64,000 nucleotides of DNA from CAVRQM01 sp963732775 (GTDB lineage Bacteria; Pseudomonadota; Alphaproteobacteria; Acetobacterales; Acetobacteraceae): contig CAVTAR010000003.1 in NCBI GenBank assembly GCA_963732775.1, positions 496,001 to 560,000 on the forward strand, in the 5' to 3' direction. The notes beneath the pieces were generated by a model. It ran no database searches. It was not told where the DNA came from and was given only the letters and a program-made list of their open reading frames with translations. This document shows positions 1 through 10,889 of the stretch, one piece after another. A program made the translations under genes and the position numbers. Every line of letters begins with the position of its first letter. The first letter of the stretch is position 1.

Positions 1-627
1 GATCGCCAAGCCGAACTCCCTGGCCACCGGCACGATCTCGGCCTCGATGCCGCGTTCCACGAGCGAGTATTCGTATTGCAGGGCGACCGGGGCCGGCAGG
101 GCGTGGACGTGCGCGAGTGTCGCGAGCTTGGCCACGAACCAGGCCGGCGCATTGGAGATGCCATAGTATCGCGCCTTGCCCGCGCGGACGATGGCGGCGA
201 GCGTCTGCAACACCTCCTCGGCCGGCGTGACCTGGTCCCAAACGTGCAGCCAGAACAGGTCGACATAATCCGTACGCAGCCGTCGTAGCGAGCCCTCAAG
301 CGCCGCACGGATGTTCTTCGCCCCGTTGCCGCCGGCGAGCGGATGTCCGGACTCGCGCGTGAAGCCGGCCTTCGTCGCGACCACCAGGCGGTCGCGCGAA
401 CCGCGCCCGGCGAGGAAGTCCCCCAGCATTTCCTCGCTGCGCCCGCCGGAGTACACATCGGCGGTGTCGATGAGATTTCCGCCGGCCTCGACATAGGCGT
501 CGAACACCGCGCGCGAGCCCTGCTCCCCTGAACCCCAGCGCTGCGCGCCAAAGGTCATCGTGCCCAACGCCAGCGGACTCACCACCAGGCCGGAACGGCC
601 GAGGGTGCGGTAGTGGTCGAGTACCAT
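1..627 (-). CDS. aldo/keto reductase, C-terminus cut by window edge
   Basis: About 209 residues are visible, read leftward with no stop, so the gene continues beyond the left edge. It is a (beta/alpha)8 NADPH-dependent carbonyl reductase of the aldo/keto reductase superfamily, probably cytosolic. The catalytic tetrad is visible: Asp54 and Tyr59 in DTADVYSGG, Lys86 in VVATKAGF and His128 in FWLHVWD. The start ATG at 627 precedes the usual YRTLGRSGLVVSPLALGTM opening. It is divergent from the LysR gene at 730 with about 100 bp between them, so that regulator is the natural candidate to control it (inference). The substrate cannot be read from sequence. Confidence 0.9.
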   Translation of the reverse strand, partial: MVLDHYRTLGRSGLVVSPLALGTMTFGAQRWGSGEQGSRAVFDAYVEAGGNLIDTADVYSGGRSEEMLGDFLAGRGSRDRLVVATKAGFTRESGHPLAGGNGAKNIRAALEGSLRRLRTDYVDLFWLHVWDQVTPAEEVLQTLAAIVRAGKARYYGISNAPAWFVAKLATLAHVHALPAPVALQYEYSLVERGIEAEIVPVAREFGLAI

Positions 628-729
628 GTCGCGTCTCACTTCTCTCGTCTGGTCGGCCAATAGGTGGACCGGCGCCAGCAACGCGATTAGAGCCCGGCAG
701 TCGCAAGGGCTTGTGAGCAGGGATCAACA

Positions 730-1622
730 ATGAGGCGGGAAAACTGGTCCGAGCTCGCCACCTTCGCCGCCATCGTCGAGCAAGGCGGCTTCACCCGCGC
801 CGCCGCGACACTCGGCGTCTCCCCCTCTGCGCTCAGCCACGCCATGCGCGCGCTGGAGGCGCGGCTGGGCGTGCGCCTGCTGAACCGCACGACCCGCAGT
901 GTGGCGCCGACCGCCGAGGGCGCGTCGCTCCTGGCCCGGCTGCGGCCGGCGATGGCCGAGGTCGAGGCGGCACTCGAAGACCTCAAGGCCGGGCGCGACC
1001 GCCCGGTGGGTCGCGTGCGGATCAGCGCCCACCGGACCGCGGCCACCGAAACGCTGCTGCCGCGCCTCGCGCGCTTCGCCGACGACTACCCGGGAATCGA
1101 GGTGGAGCTCGTGGTCGATGACGGTCTGGTCGACATCGTGGCCGAACGGTTCGACGCCGGCGTCCGCCACGAGCAGACGCTCGACGACGACATGGTCTGC
1201 GTGCGCATCGGCGATGCCCAGCGCCTGGCCGTGGTGGCCACCCCGGCCCACCTCGCCTGCCACGGCACGCCCGAGCGCCCCGAGGATCTGCTGCGGCATC
1301 GCTGCGTCAACTACCGCTACACCTCGACCGGCGCGATCCATCGCTGGCGCTTCGTGCGCGACGGGGAGCATTTCGCGCTCGCCGTCGCGGGCGTGTTGCT
1401 CACCAACGACGCCGACCTGCTGCTGGAAGCGGCGCTGTGCGGCATCGGCCTCGCCTGCGTGCCAGAGTCCCGCGCCGAGCGGCACGTGGCCGCCGGCACG
1501 CTGACGCGGATCCTGCGGGACTGGTGCCCGCTGCTGCCGCCAAATACCTGTACTACCCGAGCCGCCGCCAGAACGGCGCGGCGTTTCGCGCCTTCGTCAA
1601 CGCCATGCGGATCGAACCGTAG
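730..1622 (+). CDS. LysR-family transcriptional regulator, frame broken near the 3' end
   Basis: The N-terminal winged helix-turn-helix (residues 5-64) contains GGFTRAAATLGVSPSALSHA and LLNRTTRSVAPTAEG, typical of LysR activators/repressors. A periplasmic-binding-like effector domain follows. The reading frame as given runs on to a stop at 1662 with an Arg-rich, unconserved tail. The conserved family ending, KYLYYPSRRQNGAAFRAF, lies in another frame and stops at 1622. The break is near 1525-1545 and needs one base added or two removed. The stop given here is the restored one. It is divergent from the aldo/keto reductase, the classic LysR layout, so it probably regulates that gene; control of the sugar transporter downstream is possible too. 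Confidence 0.88.
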
Positions 1623-1688
1623 CTGGCCGGCCGGGCTGGCGCGCCGCTTGGGCACGCGCTAGCGTCCGTCACGTCCGGGAGAGAAACG

Positions 1689-3197
1689 TTGACCGACGCC
1701 GACGCCGACGCCGCGCTGCTGCGCTTCGAGTCCGTCGAGAAGCGCTTTGGGGGCACGCTCGCCCTGAGCGCCGTCTCCCTCGACCTGCGCGCCGGTGAGA
1801 TCCTGGCCCTGCTGGGGGAGAATGGCGCCGGCAAGTCCACGCTCATCAAGACGCTCGCCGGCATCCACGAGCCGGACTCCGGGCGCATCCTGTATCGCGG
1901 CGCTCCCTATCGCCACCAGCCGGTCCGCTTCGGCGAGCGCCAGCCGGTCGCCTTCATCCACCAGGATCTGGGCCTGATTGACTGGATGACGGTCGCCGAG
2001 AACATGGCCCTCGCGCTCGGCTATCCGCGCCGCGGCGGCCGGATCGACTGGCGCGCGACCGAACTGGCCGCCCGCCGGGCGCTCGCGCTGATCGGCGGCG
2101 ACCTCGACCCCGGCGCGCGGGTGCAGGATCTCGGCCGCACCGAGAAGTCGCTGGTGGCGATCGCCCGCGCGCTGGCGGTCGAGGCCGATGTGCTGGTGCT
2201 GGACGAGCCGACCGCAAGCCTGCCGGCCGACGAGGTGCATCGCCTGTTCGCCGCACTGCGTCCGCTCGCCGCGCGTGGCGTGGCGATGATCTACGTCTCG
2301 CACCGGCTCGACGAGGTGTTCGAGCTGGCGCACCGGGTCGCCGTGCTGCGCGACGGCGTGCTGGTCGGCACGCGCCGGGTGGTCGAGACGACGCCGGAGG
2401 AACTGGTCCACCTCATCGTCGGCCACGCGCTCGAGCATTTCCGGGTGACGCCGGAACGGGCAGCGGCCACGCCGTTGCTGGAGGTCGTGGGCCTCGCCGC
2501 CGCCGGCGCAGGCCCGGTGAGCTTTGCCGTGCGCACCGGCGAGATCGTGGGCCTGGTCGGGCTGCGTGGCGCCGGCCAGGAGCGCGTCGGGCGGGCCCTG
2601 TTCGGCTGCATGCCGCATCACGGCAGCGTCCGACTGGCAGGGGACACGCCAGACCTGACGGACCCTTCCGCCGCGATGCGCTCCGGGATCGGGCTGATCG
2701 CGCGCGAGCGGGTCGCCGAGAGCACGGCACCCGGTCTGTCGGTCCGCGAGAACGTGTTCCTCAATCCCTCCGCGTTCGGCCGCCGGCTGCTGCACCCGCG
2801 CCCGCCAGGCGCCGAAGCGCGGGCGGCGCGCGTGGTGGGCCAGGCGGTAGGGTTGCGGCCGAACGCACCGGAGCTGTCCATCGAGGCGCTGTCCGGAGGC
2901 AACCAGCAGAAGGTCGTCGTGGGCCGCTGGCTCGGCATCACCCGCCGCCTGCTGATCGCCGAAGACCCGACGGCGGGCGTCGACGTCGGCGCCAAGGCCG
3001 ACATCTACCGGCTGCTCGAGGCGGCGTTGACGCGCGGGCTCGGCGTCGTGGTGGTATCGACGGATTTCGAGGAGGTCGCGCGCATCTGTCACCGCGCGCT
3101 GGTGTTCTCGCGCGGCGTGATCGTCCAGGAGATCGCCGGCGAGGACCTCTCCGTCGAGCGCCTGATCCACGCCGCCTCCATGCAGCCGGCGGCCTGA
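1689..3197 (+). CDS. sugar ABC transporter ATPase (RbsA/XylG/MglA type)
   Basis: A 502-residue tandem ATPase that powers ribose/xylose/galactose-type import at the inner membrane. The first half has Walker A GENGAGKS (residues 43-50), a degenerate signature region, and Walker B VLVLDEPTASLP. The second half has a degenerate P-loop (GLRGAGQERV), an intact signature LSGGNQQKVVVGRW and AEDPTAGVDVG. This asymmetry is normal for the family. The start is TTG at 1689, preceded by GGGAGAG about 5 nt upstream; no ATG fits. It is the first gene of an ATPase-permease-binding protein operon, which follows within a few bases. The sugar is not identifiable. Confidence 0.93.
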   Translation: MTDADADAALLRFESVEKRFGGTLALSAVSLDLRAGEILALLGENGAGKSTLIKTLAGIHEPDSGRILYRGAPYRHQPVRFGERQPVAFIHQDLGLIDWMTVAENMALALGYPRRGGRIDWRATELAARRALALIGGDLDPGARVQDLGRTEKSLVAIARALAVEADVLVLDEPTASLPADEVHRLFAALRPLAARGVAMIYVSHRLDEVFELAHRVAVLRDGVLVGTRRVVETTPEELVHLIVGHALEHFRVTPERAAATPLLEVVGLAAAGAGPVSFAVRTGEIVGLVGLRGAGQERVGRALFGCMPHHGSVRLAGDTPDLTDPSAAMRSGIGLIARERVAESTAPGLSVRENVFLNPSAFGRRLLHPRPPGAEARAARVVGQAVGLRPNAPELSIEALSGGNQQKVVVGRWLGITRRLLIAEDPTAGVDVGAKADIYRLLEAALTRGLGVVVVSTDFEEVARICHRALVFSRGVIVQEIAGEDLSVERLIHAASMQPAA

Positions 3198-3201
3198 CTC
3201 G

Positions 3202-4303
3202 ATGGCGGGCATCCAGATCAAGCGCGCTGGAGCCGACGCGCGGCGAGCTGCGCCGGCTCGGCCCGGCTGGGAAGCTGCTCCGGCTGCTGCCGGTGTATGG
3301 CCTAGTCGTGCTGGCGGTGGCGCTGGCGGCGCTGTTCTCGCTGCTGCTGCCGCAGACCTTCCCGACCATGCTGAACCTGCGCTCGATCGTCAGCGACAAG
3401 GCGATCATCGCGCTGCTGTCGCTGGCCGCGATGATCCCGATGGTCACGGGCAAGATCGACCTCACGGTCGGCTACGGCATCGTGCTCTGGCACATCCTGG
3501 CGATCAGCCTGCAGACCCGCTGCGGCATGCCGTGGCCGGTCGCGGTGCTGGTCGTGCTCGCTGCTCGGCGCGCTGGTCGGCCTGCTCAACGGCGTGCTGG
3601 TCGAGGTCGCGCAGATCGACAGCTTCATCGCGACGCTCGGCACCGGCACGGTGCTCTACGCGCTGGCGCTGTGGCACTCGGGCGGGCGGCAGGTCGTGGG
3701 CGTGCTGCCGCAGGGCTTCTACGCCCTCAACGGCACCTGCGTGCTGGGGCTGCCGATCACCGGCTTCTACGTCCTGGTGCTGGCGTTCGCGCTGTGGATC
3801 GCGCTCGAGTACCTGCCGATCGGCCGCTACCTCTACGCGATCGGCGCCAACCCGAAGGCCGCCGCGCTGAACGGCATGCCGGTGCGCCGCTTCACCGTCG
3901 GCGCGTTCGTGGCCTCCGGCACGCTGACGGCCGTGGCGGGCGTGCTGCTGGCCTCGCAAGCTGCGCATCGGCCAGGCCAGCGTCGGGTCTGGAGTTTCTG
4001 CTGCCGGCGCTGGTCGGCGCCTTCCTCGGCTCGACCACCATCAAGCCCGGGCGGGTCAACGTCTGGGGCACGCTGGTCGGCGTGGCGATCCTGGCCGATC
4101 GGCATCTCCGGCATCCAGCAGTTCGGCGGCTCGTTCTTGGGTCGAGCCGATGTTCAACGGCGCTGACCCTGCTGGTCGCCATCGGCATCGCCGGCTATGC
4201 GCAGCGGCGCCGCGGCGCGCGCGGCCGGCGCAAACGGGCGCGATCGACCAGGACGCGCCACATACCAGGGAGGATTGAGCGATGCGATCAAGATGCCTGC
4301 TGA
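3202..4303 (+). pseudogene. sugar ABC transporter permease (RbsC type), frame broken about six times
   Basis: Reading across frames gives a complete RbsC/XylH-like permease with about 8-10 membrane segments, including LNLRSIVSDKAIIALLSLAA, the family segment MIPMVTGKIDLTVG, LPIGRYLYAIGANPKAA and ALVGAFLGSTTIKPGRVNVW. Continuity is lost near 3560, 3957, 3988, 4097, 4137 and 4162. At each site deletion of one base restores the conserved protein. No in-frame stop or missense decay is seen, so sequence error is more likely than pseudogenisation. The start is unresolved: ATG 3202 is in a different frame from the conserved N-terminus, and GTG 3293 would lose the first segment. The end is also uncertain, because the last frame overlaps the next gene. 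Confidence 0.8.
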
Positions 4304-5394
4304 TTGCGGCCACGGCCGCGCTGACGTTCGGTGCCTGCGCTGCCCGAGCAGACGACATGGTGGCATCAGCCAAGGCAGCGCGTGGCCGCGGCGACCGGGC
4401 GCGCCAACAAGTGGGACGGGCCGACGACCGGGCCGAAGGCGGCGGCAAGCAAGACCGATCGATCTATCGTCGCGGGCGACATGAGGAACGGCGGCATCCT
4501 GGGCGTGGCGCAAGGCGTGAAGGAGGCCGGCGCGCGCATCGGCTGGACGGTGCGTGTGATCGACGGCCAGGGCACCGTCTCGGCGCGCACCGCGGCACTG
4601 GACCAGGCGCTCGCCCTCAAGCCCGACGGCATCATCGTCGGCGGCAGCGACGCCGACGAACAGCAGATCCGGCTTCGAGGCGGCGGCCGAGGCCGGCATC
4701 ACGATGGTCGGCTGGCACTCCGGCCCGAAGCCCGGCCCGATGCACGGCGCCGGGGTGTTCGCCAACGTCACCAGCGACTCGGCCGAGGTCGCCGAGGTCG
4801 CGGCACATGGCGGCCATCGCGGATTCCGGCGGCAAGGCGGGCGTGGTGATCTTCGCCGACAGTCGGCCTACGCGATCGCCATCTGCAAGGGCCGCGCCAT
4901 GGAGGCGGTGATGAAGCAATGCCCCGGCTGCACCGTGCTGTGCTTCGAGGATACGCCCGCTCGCCGAGGCCTCGCAGCCGCATGCCGCAGCTGACCACCT
5001 CGCTGCTGCAGCGGTTCGGCGCCAAGTGGACCTATTCGCTCGCCATCAACGACCTCTATTTCGACTTCATGCCGCCGGCCCTGTCCGCCGCCGGCATCGC
5101 GGGCGACGGCGCGCCGCAAGAACATCTCGGCCGGCGACGGCTCGGAGATCGCCTATCAGCGCATCCGTGCCAAGCAGTACCAGATCGGCCACCGTTCCCG
5201 AGCCGCTGACCATGCAGGGCTGGCAGCTCGTGGACGAGCTGAACCGCGCGTTCGCAAAGCAGCCCTGGTCCGGCTACGTGCCGGTGATCCATCTGGTGAC
5301 GCCCGACAACATCGCCTTCGACGGCGGCCCGAACAACGTGTTCGATCCGGACAACGGCTATCGCGACCACTACAAGGCGATCTGGGGGAAGTAG
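4282..5394 (+). pseudogene. periplasmic sugar-binding protein of the same transporter, frame broken about nine times
   Basis: ATG 4282 follows GGGAGGATT with about 8 nt spacing and opens with a signal peptide (MRSRCLLIAATAALTFGACA). Conserved pieces of a peripla_BP_4 (RbsB-like) protein then appear in shifting frames: GDMRNGGILGVAQGVKEAGA, ALDQALALKPDGIIVGGSDA, GITMVGWHSGPKPGPMHGAG, TYSLAINDLYFDFMPPALS and the C-terminus ending HYKAIWGK. Breaks fall near 4381, 4670, 4806, 4861 (two bases), 4959, 4981, 5117 and 5190, each repaired by removing one base. It is the third gene of the operon and delivers the sugar to the permease. As written no functional protein could be made, but the pattern suggests sequence error. 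Confidence 0.8.
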
Positions 5395-5409
5395 GTCGAT
5401 CAGGACAAT

Positions 5410-5442
5410 GCCGCCATGGCCGGTCTCCCCGACCATGGCGGC
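5410..5442. terminator. hairpin between convergent genes
   Basis: A perfect 10-bp inverted repeat (GCCGCCATGG / CCATGGCGGC) with a 13-nt loop sits between the ends of the sugar-binding gene (5394) and the leftward peptide-binding gene (5452). There is no T tract. A shared bidirectional terminator is the likely role. Confidence 0.5.
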
Positions 5443-5451
5443 GACCGAACG

Positions 5452-6911
5452 CTACTCCGCCCAGCGCACCTCGGTCACGTCGTTGGCCGGCAACCGGGTT
5501 GTTCTCCCACAGCCCGCGCAGCTTCGCATTGCAGACCCCCACCTGCGGCAGCGCGAACAGGAAAACGTTCGCCTCGTCTTCGGCGAGCTTGCTTTGCAGG
5601 TCGCCCACCAGCCCGGCCTGCGTTGCCGCATCGGGCGCGGCGAGATAGCGGGCGTACAGCGCCTTGTAATTCGGGACTCGCGTAGTTGAAGTAGTATTTG
5701 TCGCGCGCGTAGATATCGAGGTCGCGCGCCTCGGTGTGCGAGATGATGGTGGCTTCGAACTGGCTCTTCAGGAACACCTGGTCGATCCACTGCGCCCACT
5801 CGATCGGCTCCAGGGTCACGTGCACGCCGACATCGGCCAGCATAGCGGCCACCACCTCGCCGCCGCGCCGCGCGTACGGCGGCGGCGGCAGCATCAGACG
5901 GATCGTGAGATCCGACGCGCCGGCTGCCGCGAGCAGTCGCTTCGCCTCGGCTGGATTATACGGATACTGCCCGGTGAGATCGACGTAGCCCGGGTCGGTC
6001 GGCACATAGTGCGAGCCGATCACTGCGCCCAGACCGCTCTCGACGCCGTCGACAAAGGCGTGCCGGTCGATCGCGTAGACCAGCGCGCGGCGGACCCGCA
6101 CATCCTCGAAGGGATGATGCGCCTCGTTCAACGCGATGATGGTCTTGCCCTCGGTCGTGCCGACGTGAACCGCGAAGCGCGGGTCATGGCTGAACTGATC
6201 GAGCGTCTCGGGCGCCGGGAAGTTGGCGAAGGCGTCGATGTCGCCAGCCAGCATCGCCGCCGTCGCCGCCGCCGGGTCCGAGACGAACCGGAACGTCACC
6301 GCCGCGAGCGGCGCGGCCGTGCCCCAGTAGTTCGGGTTCCGCTCGAGCTCCACGCGGTCGCCGTGCAGCCATCGGGCGAAGCGGAACGGGCCGGTGCCGA
6401 CCGGGTGCGCCGCGTTCCCGGCCGCACTGTCGGGATGCACCATCACCGCGTCGCCCCAGGCCATCGAGAACAGGAAGTTCGATGTCGGATGCGCCAGCGT
6501 GACGATCGCCTCGCCGGGGTCGGGGCACTGCACCGAGGCGATCGGCTCGAACAGTCCCTTCTGCGCGTTGGTGCTGCCGGGCGCCCGCGCCCGGTCGTAG
6601 GAGAACTTCACGACGCCGCAATCGAACGCCTTGCCGTCATGGAACCGCACCCCCGGCTCGAGCACGAAGGTGTAGACGAGGCCGTCCGGCGAGACGTTCC
6701 AACTCCGTGCCAAATCGGGTTGCACGTTGCCGCTCCGGTCGATCCGCGTCAGGCCCTGGAAGAGGTTCTGATAGGTCACCTCGCGGATCGCCGAGGCCGC
6801 GCCGCTGGTCGGGTCGAGCGTCGGCGGCTCCAGCACCATGCCGAGGGTGAGCGTATCCTTGGCGTGGGCGACGAACGGGAACGACACGACGGCCGCAAGA
6901 ATCCAGCGCAT
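5452..6911 (-). CDS. ABC transporter substrate-binding protein, family 5 (peptide/nickel type), two frame breaks near the end
   Basis: A periplasmic SBP_bac_5 protein, 485 residues once two extra bases (near 5672 and 5491) are removed. The signal peptide is MRWILAAVVSFPFVAHA. The mature protein opens with LTLGMVLEPPTLDPTSGAAS and has the family signature region around RSWNVSPDGLVYTFVLEPGV. The start at 6911 is chosen over the upstream in-frame ATG at 6935 because GGGAG lies 8 nt before it and the signal peptide then begins correctly. It sits 20 nt downstream of pntB on the same strand and has no permease or ATPase partner in the window, so it may serve a transporter encoded elsewhere. The ligand (dipeptide, oligopeptide or other) cannot be told. 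Confidence 0.87.
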
Positions 6912-6931
6912 GGAACGGCTCCCGAAAGGTC

Positions 6932-8335
6932 TCACCCGAGCGCCTTGCCGATCTCCTCGGTCATCTTCTTCGCGTCGCCGAACAGCATCATCGTGTTCGG
7001 GCGGAAGAACAGCTCGTTGTCCACGCCGGCATAGCCGCTGGCCATCGAGCGCTTCACGAACAGCACGGTGCCGGCCTTCTCTACGTCCAGGATCGGCATG
7101 CCGTAGATGGCGCTCTTCGGATCGGTCTTGGCCGCCGGGTTGGTCACGTCGTTGGCGCCGATCACGTAGGCGACGTCGGCGGTGCTGAACTCGTTGTTGA
7201 TCTCGTCGAGCTCGAACACGTCGTCGTACGGCACATTGGCCTCGGCGAGCAGCACGTTCATGTGCCCGGGCATTCGTCCGGCCACGGGATGGATCGCGTA
7301 TTTCACCTCCACCCCCTCCTTCTTGAGCGTGTCGCCCATCTCGCGCAGCGCGTGCTGGGCCTGTGCCACCGCCATGCCGTAGCCGGGCACGACGATCACC
7401 TTGCTCGCGTTCTTCATGATGAAGGCCGCGTCATCGGCGTTCCCCGCCCGCACGCTGCGATCGCCAGCCGCGCCCGCCGGGCCGGCGGCGCCGCCGGTAT
7501 CGGTGCCGAAGCCGCCGAGCAGCACGTTGATGATGCTGCGGTTCATGCCCTTGCACATAATGTAGGACAGGATCGCGCCCGAGGCGCCAACGAGCGCCCC
7601 GGTGATAATCAGCGCCAGGTTCTGGATGGTGAAGCCGATGCCGCAGGCGGCCCAGCCGGAATAGCTGTTCAGCATCGACACCACGACCGGCATGTCCGCG
7701 CCGCCGATCGGGATGATGAGCAGGAAGCCGAGCCCGATCGCGACGGCGGCGATCATCCAGAAGACGAACTGGCTGCCGCCCACGACGAACAGCAGGATCA
7801 GCACCGCCAGCAGGCCGCCCAGTCCGGCGTTGATCCGATGCTGGTTGGCGAACGTGATGGGGGCGCCCCCGATCAGCGCCTGTAGCTTTGCGAACGCGAT
7901 CAGCGAGCCCGAGAACGTGATCGCGCCGATCGCCAGGCCGAGCGACATTTCCACCAGGCTCTCGGTGTGCACGTGGCCGATCGTGCCGATGCCGAACGCC
8001 TCCGGCGCGTTCAGCGCGGAGGCGGCCACGAACACCGCGGCGAGCCCGACCAGCGAATGGAACGCCGCGACCAGTTGTGGCAGCGCGGTCATCTTGATCC
8101 GCAGTGCAACGAATGTGCCGATGCTGCCGCCGATCAACACGCCGAGCAGGATCAGCAGGAAGCCCGGGATCGACATGCCGTGATGCAGCAGCGTCGCCAG
8201 CACGGCGATGCCCATGCCGGTCATGCCGAGCTGGTTGCCGCGCCGCGACGTCTCGGGATGCGACAGGCCGCGCAGCGCCAGGATGAACAGGACGGCGGCG
8301 ACGAGGTAGAGCAGCGCGGTCAGGCTGGCAGACAT
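6932..8335 (-). CDS. pntB: NAD(P) transhydrogenase subunit beta
   Basis: A 467-residue inner-membrane subunit of the proton-translocating transhydrogenase, which makes NADPH from NADH at the expense of the proton gradient. The N-terminal half is a bundle of about eight or nine hydrophobic segments. The C-terminal domain III binds NADP(H), with VIVVPGYGMAVAQAQHALRE followed by HPVAGRMPGHMNVLLAEANV, YVIGANDVTNPAAKTDP and the end FFRPNTMMLFGDAKKM. It is the third gene of pntAA-pntAB-pntB, 13 nt after pntAB. Length and motifs are normal for the family. Confidence 0.97.
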   Translation of the reverse strand: MSASLTALLYLVAAVLFILALRGLSHPETSRRGNQLGMTGMGIAVLATLLHHGMSIPGFLLILLGVLIGGSIGTFVALRIKMTALPQLVAAFHSLVGLAAVFVAASALNAPEAFGIGTIGHVHTESLVEMSLGLAIGAITFSGSLIAFAKLQALIGGAPITFANQHRINAGLGGLLAVLILLFVVGGSQFVFWMIAAVAIGLGFLLIIPIGGADMPVVVSMLNSYSGWAACGIGFTIQNLALIITGALVGASGAILSYIMCKGMNRSIINVLLGGFGTDTGGAAGPAGAAGDRSVRAGNADDAAFIMKNASKVIVVPGYGMAVAQAQHALREMGDTLKKEGVEVKYAIHPVAGRMPGHMNVLLAEANVPYDDVFELDEINNEFSTADVAYVIGANDVTNPAAKTDPKSAIYGMPILDVEKAGTVLFVKRSMASGYAGVDNELFFRPNTMMLFGDAKKMTEEIGKALG

Positions 8336-8348
8336 CGCTATGCGTTCC

Positions 8349-8741
8349 TTACGACCGGCGCTTGAACATCTGCAGCATGCGCTGCGTCACCACGAAGCCG
8401 CCGAAGATGTTGACGCTGGCGAGCGTCACCGCGATGAAGCCGAACCCCATCGCCCAGCCGGACAGCGCGAGCCCCGTGGCCAGCATCGCACCGACGATGA
8501 TGACCGAGGAGATTGCGTTGGTGACGCCCATCAGCGGCGAATGCAGCGCCGGTGTCACGTTCCACACCACGTAGTAGCCGACGAAGCAGGCCATCAGGAA
8601 GACCGCGAGCAGGAACACGAACGGCTCCACCGCCTCGGCGATCGGCCCGGCGCCCGAGGCCATCGTGCGGGCGGCCACCGCGAGGTCGTTGGCGCGCGCG
8701 GCGAGGGCCGCCGCCTGGTTGGCGAGCTGGTCGGGGTTCAT
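8349..8741 (-). CDS. pntAB: NAD(P) transhydrogenase subunit alpha part 2 (membrane)
   Basis: A 130-residue membrane piece that in E. coli is fused to the C-terminus of PntA but is a separate gene in many alphaproteobacteria, as here. It has about four hydrophobic segments, including FVFLLAVFLMACFVGYYVVW and the conserved TPALHSPLMGVTNAISSVII stretch. It anchors the soluble NAD(H)-binding subunit to the membrane part of the enzyme. It lies 7 nt after pntAA and 13 nt before pntB. Confidence 0.96.
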   Translation of the reverse strand: MNPDQLANQAAALAARANDLAVAARTMASGAGPIAEAVEPFVFLLAVFLMACFVGYYVVWNVTPALHSPLMGVTNAISSVIIVGAMLATGLALSGWAMGFGFIAVTLASVNIFGGFVVTQRMLQMFKRRS

Positions 8742-8748
8742 GCGTGCC

Positions 8749-9885
8749 TCAGGCTGCTTGTGCGGGGGCGGGCTGGAACTGCGGATGCACCACGGCGCCG
8801 CCGCGCGTCAGCAGCGTGCCGCGCACGATGTCGTCGGCCTCGGGCAGTCTGGGCGCCTTCGCGTCCTTGTCCCAGAACGTGGTCAGGAACGTTAGCAGGT
8901 TGCGCGCGTAGAGCTGGCTCGCGGCGACCGGGATGCGTGCCGGCCAGTTGCGCCAGCCGAGCACGCGCACGCCGTTCTCCGTCACGATGCTCTGGCCGGG
9001 CTTGGTCGCCCCGCAATTGCCGCCCGCGTCGGCGGCGATGTCCACCACCACGCTGCCCGGCTTCATGCTGGCCACCATGGCTTCGGTGACGATCACCGGC
9101 GCGCGGCGGCCCTGGACCAGCGCCGTACAGATCACCAAGTCGTTCTTCGCCACGGTGCTCGCCATCAGCTCCGCCTGCTTCTGGCGGAAGGCGTCGCTCA
9201 TCTCCTTGGCATAGGCGCCGGTCTGGCCCTTCGTCTCCTCGTCCTCGACCCCGACGAAGTTGGCACCCAGCGACTTGATCTCCTCCTTCGCGGCCGGGCG
9301 CACGTCGGTCGCCGACACCTGCGCGCCAAGCCGCCGGGCGGTCGCGATCGCCTGCAGCCCTGCGACGCCCGCGCCCACCACGAACACGCGCGCAGGGGGC
9401 ACCGTGCCGGCGGCGGTCATCATCATCGGAAAGCCGCGCTCGAACGCCGCCGCGCCCTCGATCACGGCGCGGTAGCCGGCGAGGTTGGCCTGGCTGCTCA
9501 GCACGTCCATCGACTGCGCACGGGTGATGCGCGGCAGCAGCTCCATCGCCACCACGTCGACCCCGGCAGCCGCGAACGCGGGCACCGAGGCGGGCTCGGC
9601 CTGCGCGTTGGCGATGCACACCAGCAACGCGCCACGCCGGATCGCGGCCGTCTCCGGCGGCTGGACGGCGAACACGACCCCGGCCCCCGCCAACGCCGCA
9701 GCGGCATCCGGGGAAATCTCGGCGCCGGCGGCCTGGAACTCGGCATCGGGGATGGCGGCGCCGGCGCCGGCGCCGGCTTCCACGGCGACCGTCAGGCCGA
9801 GCGCCACCAGCTTCTTGACCGTGTCCGGCGTCGCCGCGACGCGATGCTCATCGGCACGTCGTTCCTTCAGCACCGCAAGGCGCAT
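8749..9885 (-). CDS. pntAA: NAD(P) transhydrogenase subunit alpha part 1 (NAD-binding)
   Basis: A 378-residue soluble domain I of transhydrogenase, related to alanine dehydrogenase. The N-terminus MRLAVLKERRADEHRVAATP is followed by a Rossmann NAD-binding core (VFVVGAGVAGLQAIATARRL) and VKNDLVICTALVQGRRAPVI-like sequence (the first residue here is Ala-Lys). The start at 9885 has GGGGA about 8 nt upstream; the frame is open to 10023 but that extension is Arg-rich and unconserved. It is the first gene of the pnt operon, so its promoter should lie in the 9886-10112 interval, which otherwise holds only a short tandem repeat. Confidence 0.96.
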   Translation of the reverse strand: MRLAVLKERRADEHRVAATPDTVKKLVALGLTVAVEAGAGAGAAIPDAEFQAAGAEISPDAAAALAGAGVVFAVQPPETAAIRRGALLVCIANAQAEPASVPAFAAAGVDVVAMELLPRITRAQSMDVLSSQANLAGYRAVIEGAAAFERGFPMMMTAAGTVPPARVFVVGAGVAGLQAIATARRLGAQVSATDVRPAAKEEIKSLGANFVGVEDEETKGQTGAYAKEMSDAFRQKQAELMASTVAKNDLVICTALVQGRRAPVIVTEAMVASMKPGSVVVDIAADAGGNCGATKPGQSIVTENGVRVLGWRNWPARIPVAASQLYARNLLTFLTTFWDKDAKAPRLPEADDIVRGTLLTRGGAVVHPQFQPAPAQAA

Positions 9886-10010
9886 CCGTCCGTTCCCCTT
9901 CAGGCGTGGGAGATCAAGATAGGCGAAGGCGCAATGGCGGCGCAAACGGGCCGCCGTTGCCGACGCCGACCCGGGATGGCGCCCGCGTCTGCGAGCCCGC
10001 TGCCCGGTTC

Positions 10011-10063
10011 GGTCCGCGCCCAACCTTCGGTTCGCGCCCAGCCTTCGGTCCGCGCCAGCCTTT
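10011..10063. repeat. 18-bp imperfect tandem repeat, three units
   Basis: Three head-to-tail copies of GGTCCGCGCCCAACCTTC-like units (10011-10028, 10029-10046, 10047-10063, the last one base shorter). They lie in the 227-bp gap upstream of pntAA and downstream of the amino-acid transporter ATPase gene. No function is evident. Confidence 0.6.
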
Positions 10064-10112
10064 GGTCGCCGGCCGTTGCAACAGGCGCGGTTCGGGGCTC
10101 AGGCGCGTGCGT

Positions 10113-10885
<773 letters not shown>

Positions 10886-10889
<4 letters not shown>

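Noticed and set aside
3202..5394. True pseudogenisation of the sugar transporter
   Set aside because: Every break is repaired by one base and the restored protein is fully conserved, while the ATPase gene in the same operon is intact; decay would also leave stops and substitutions.
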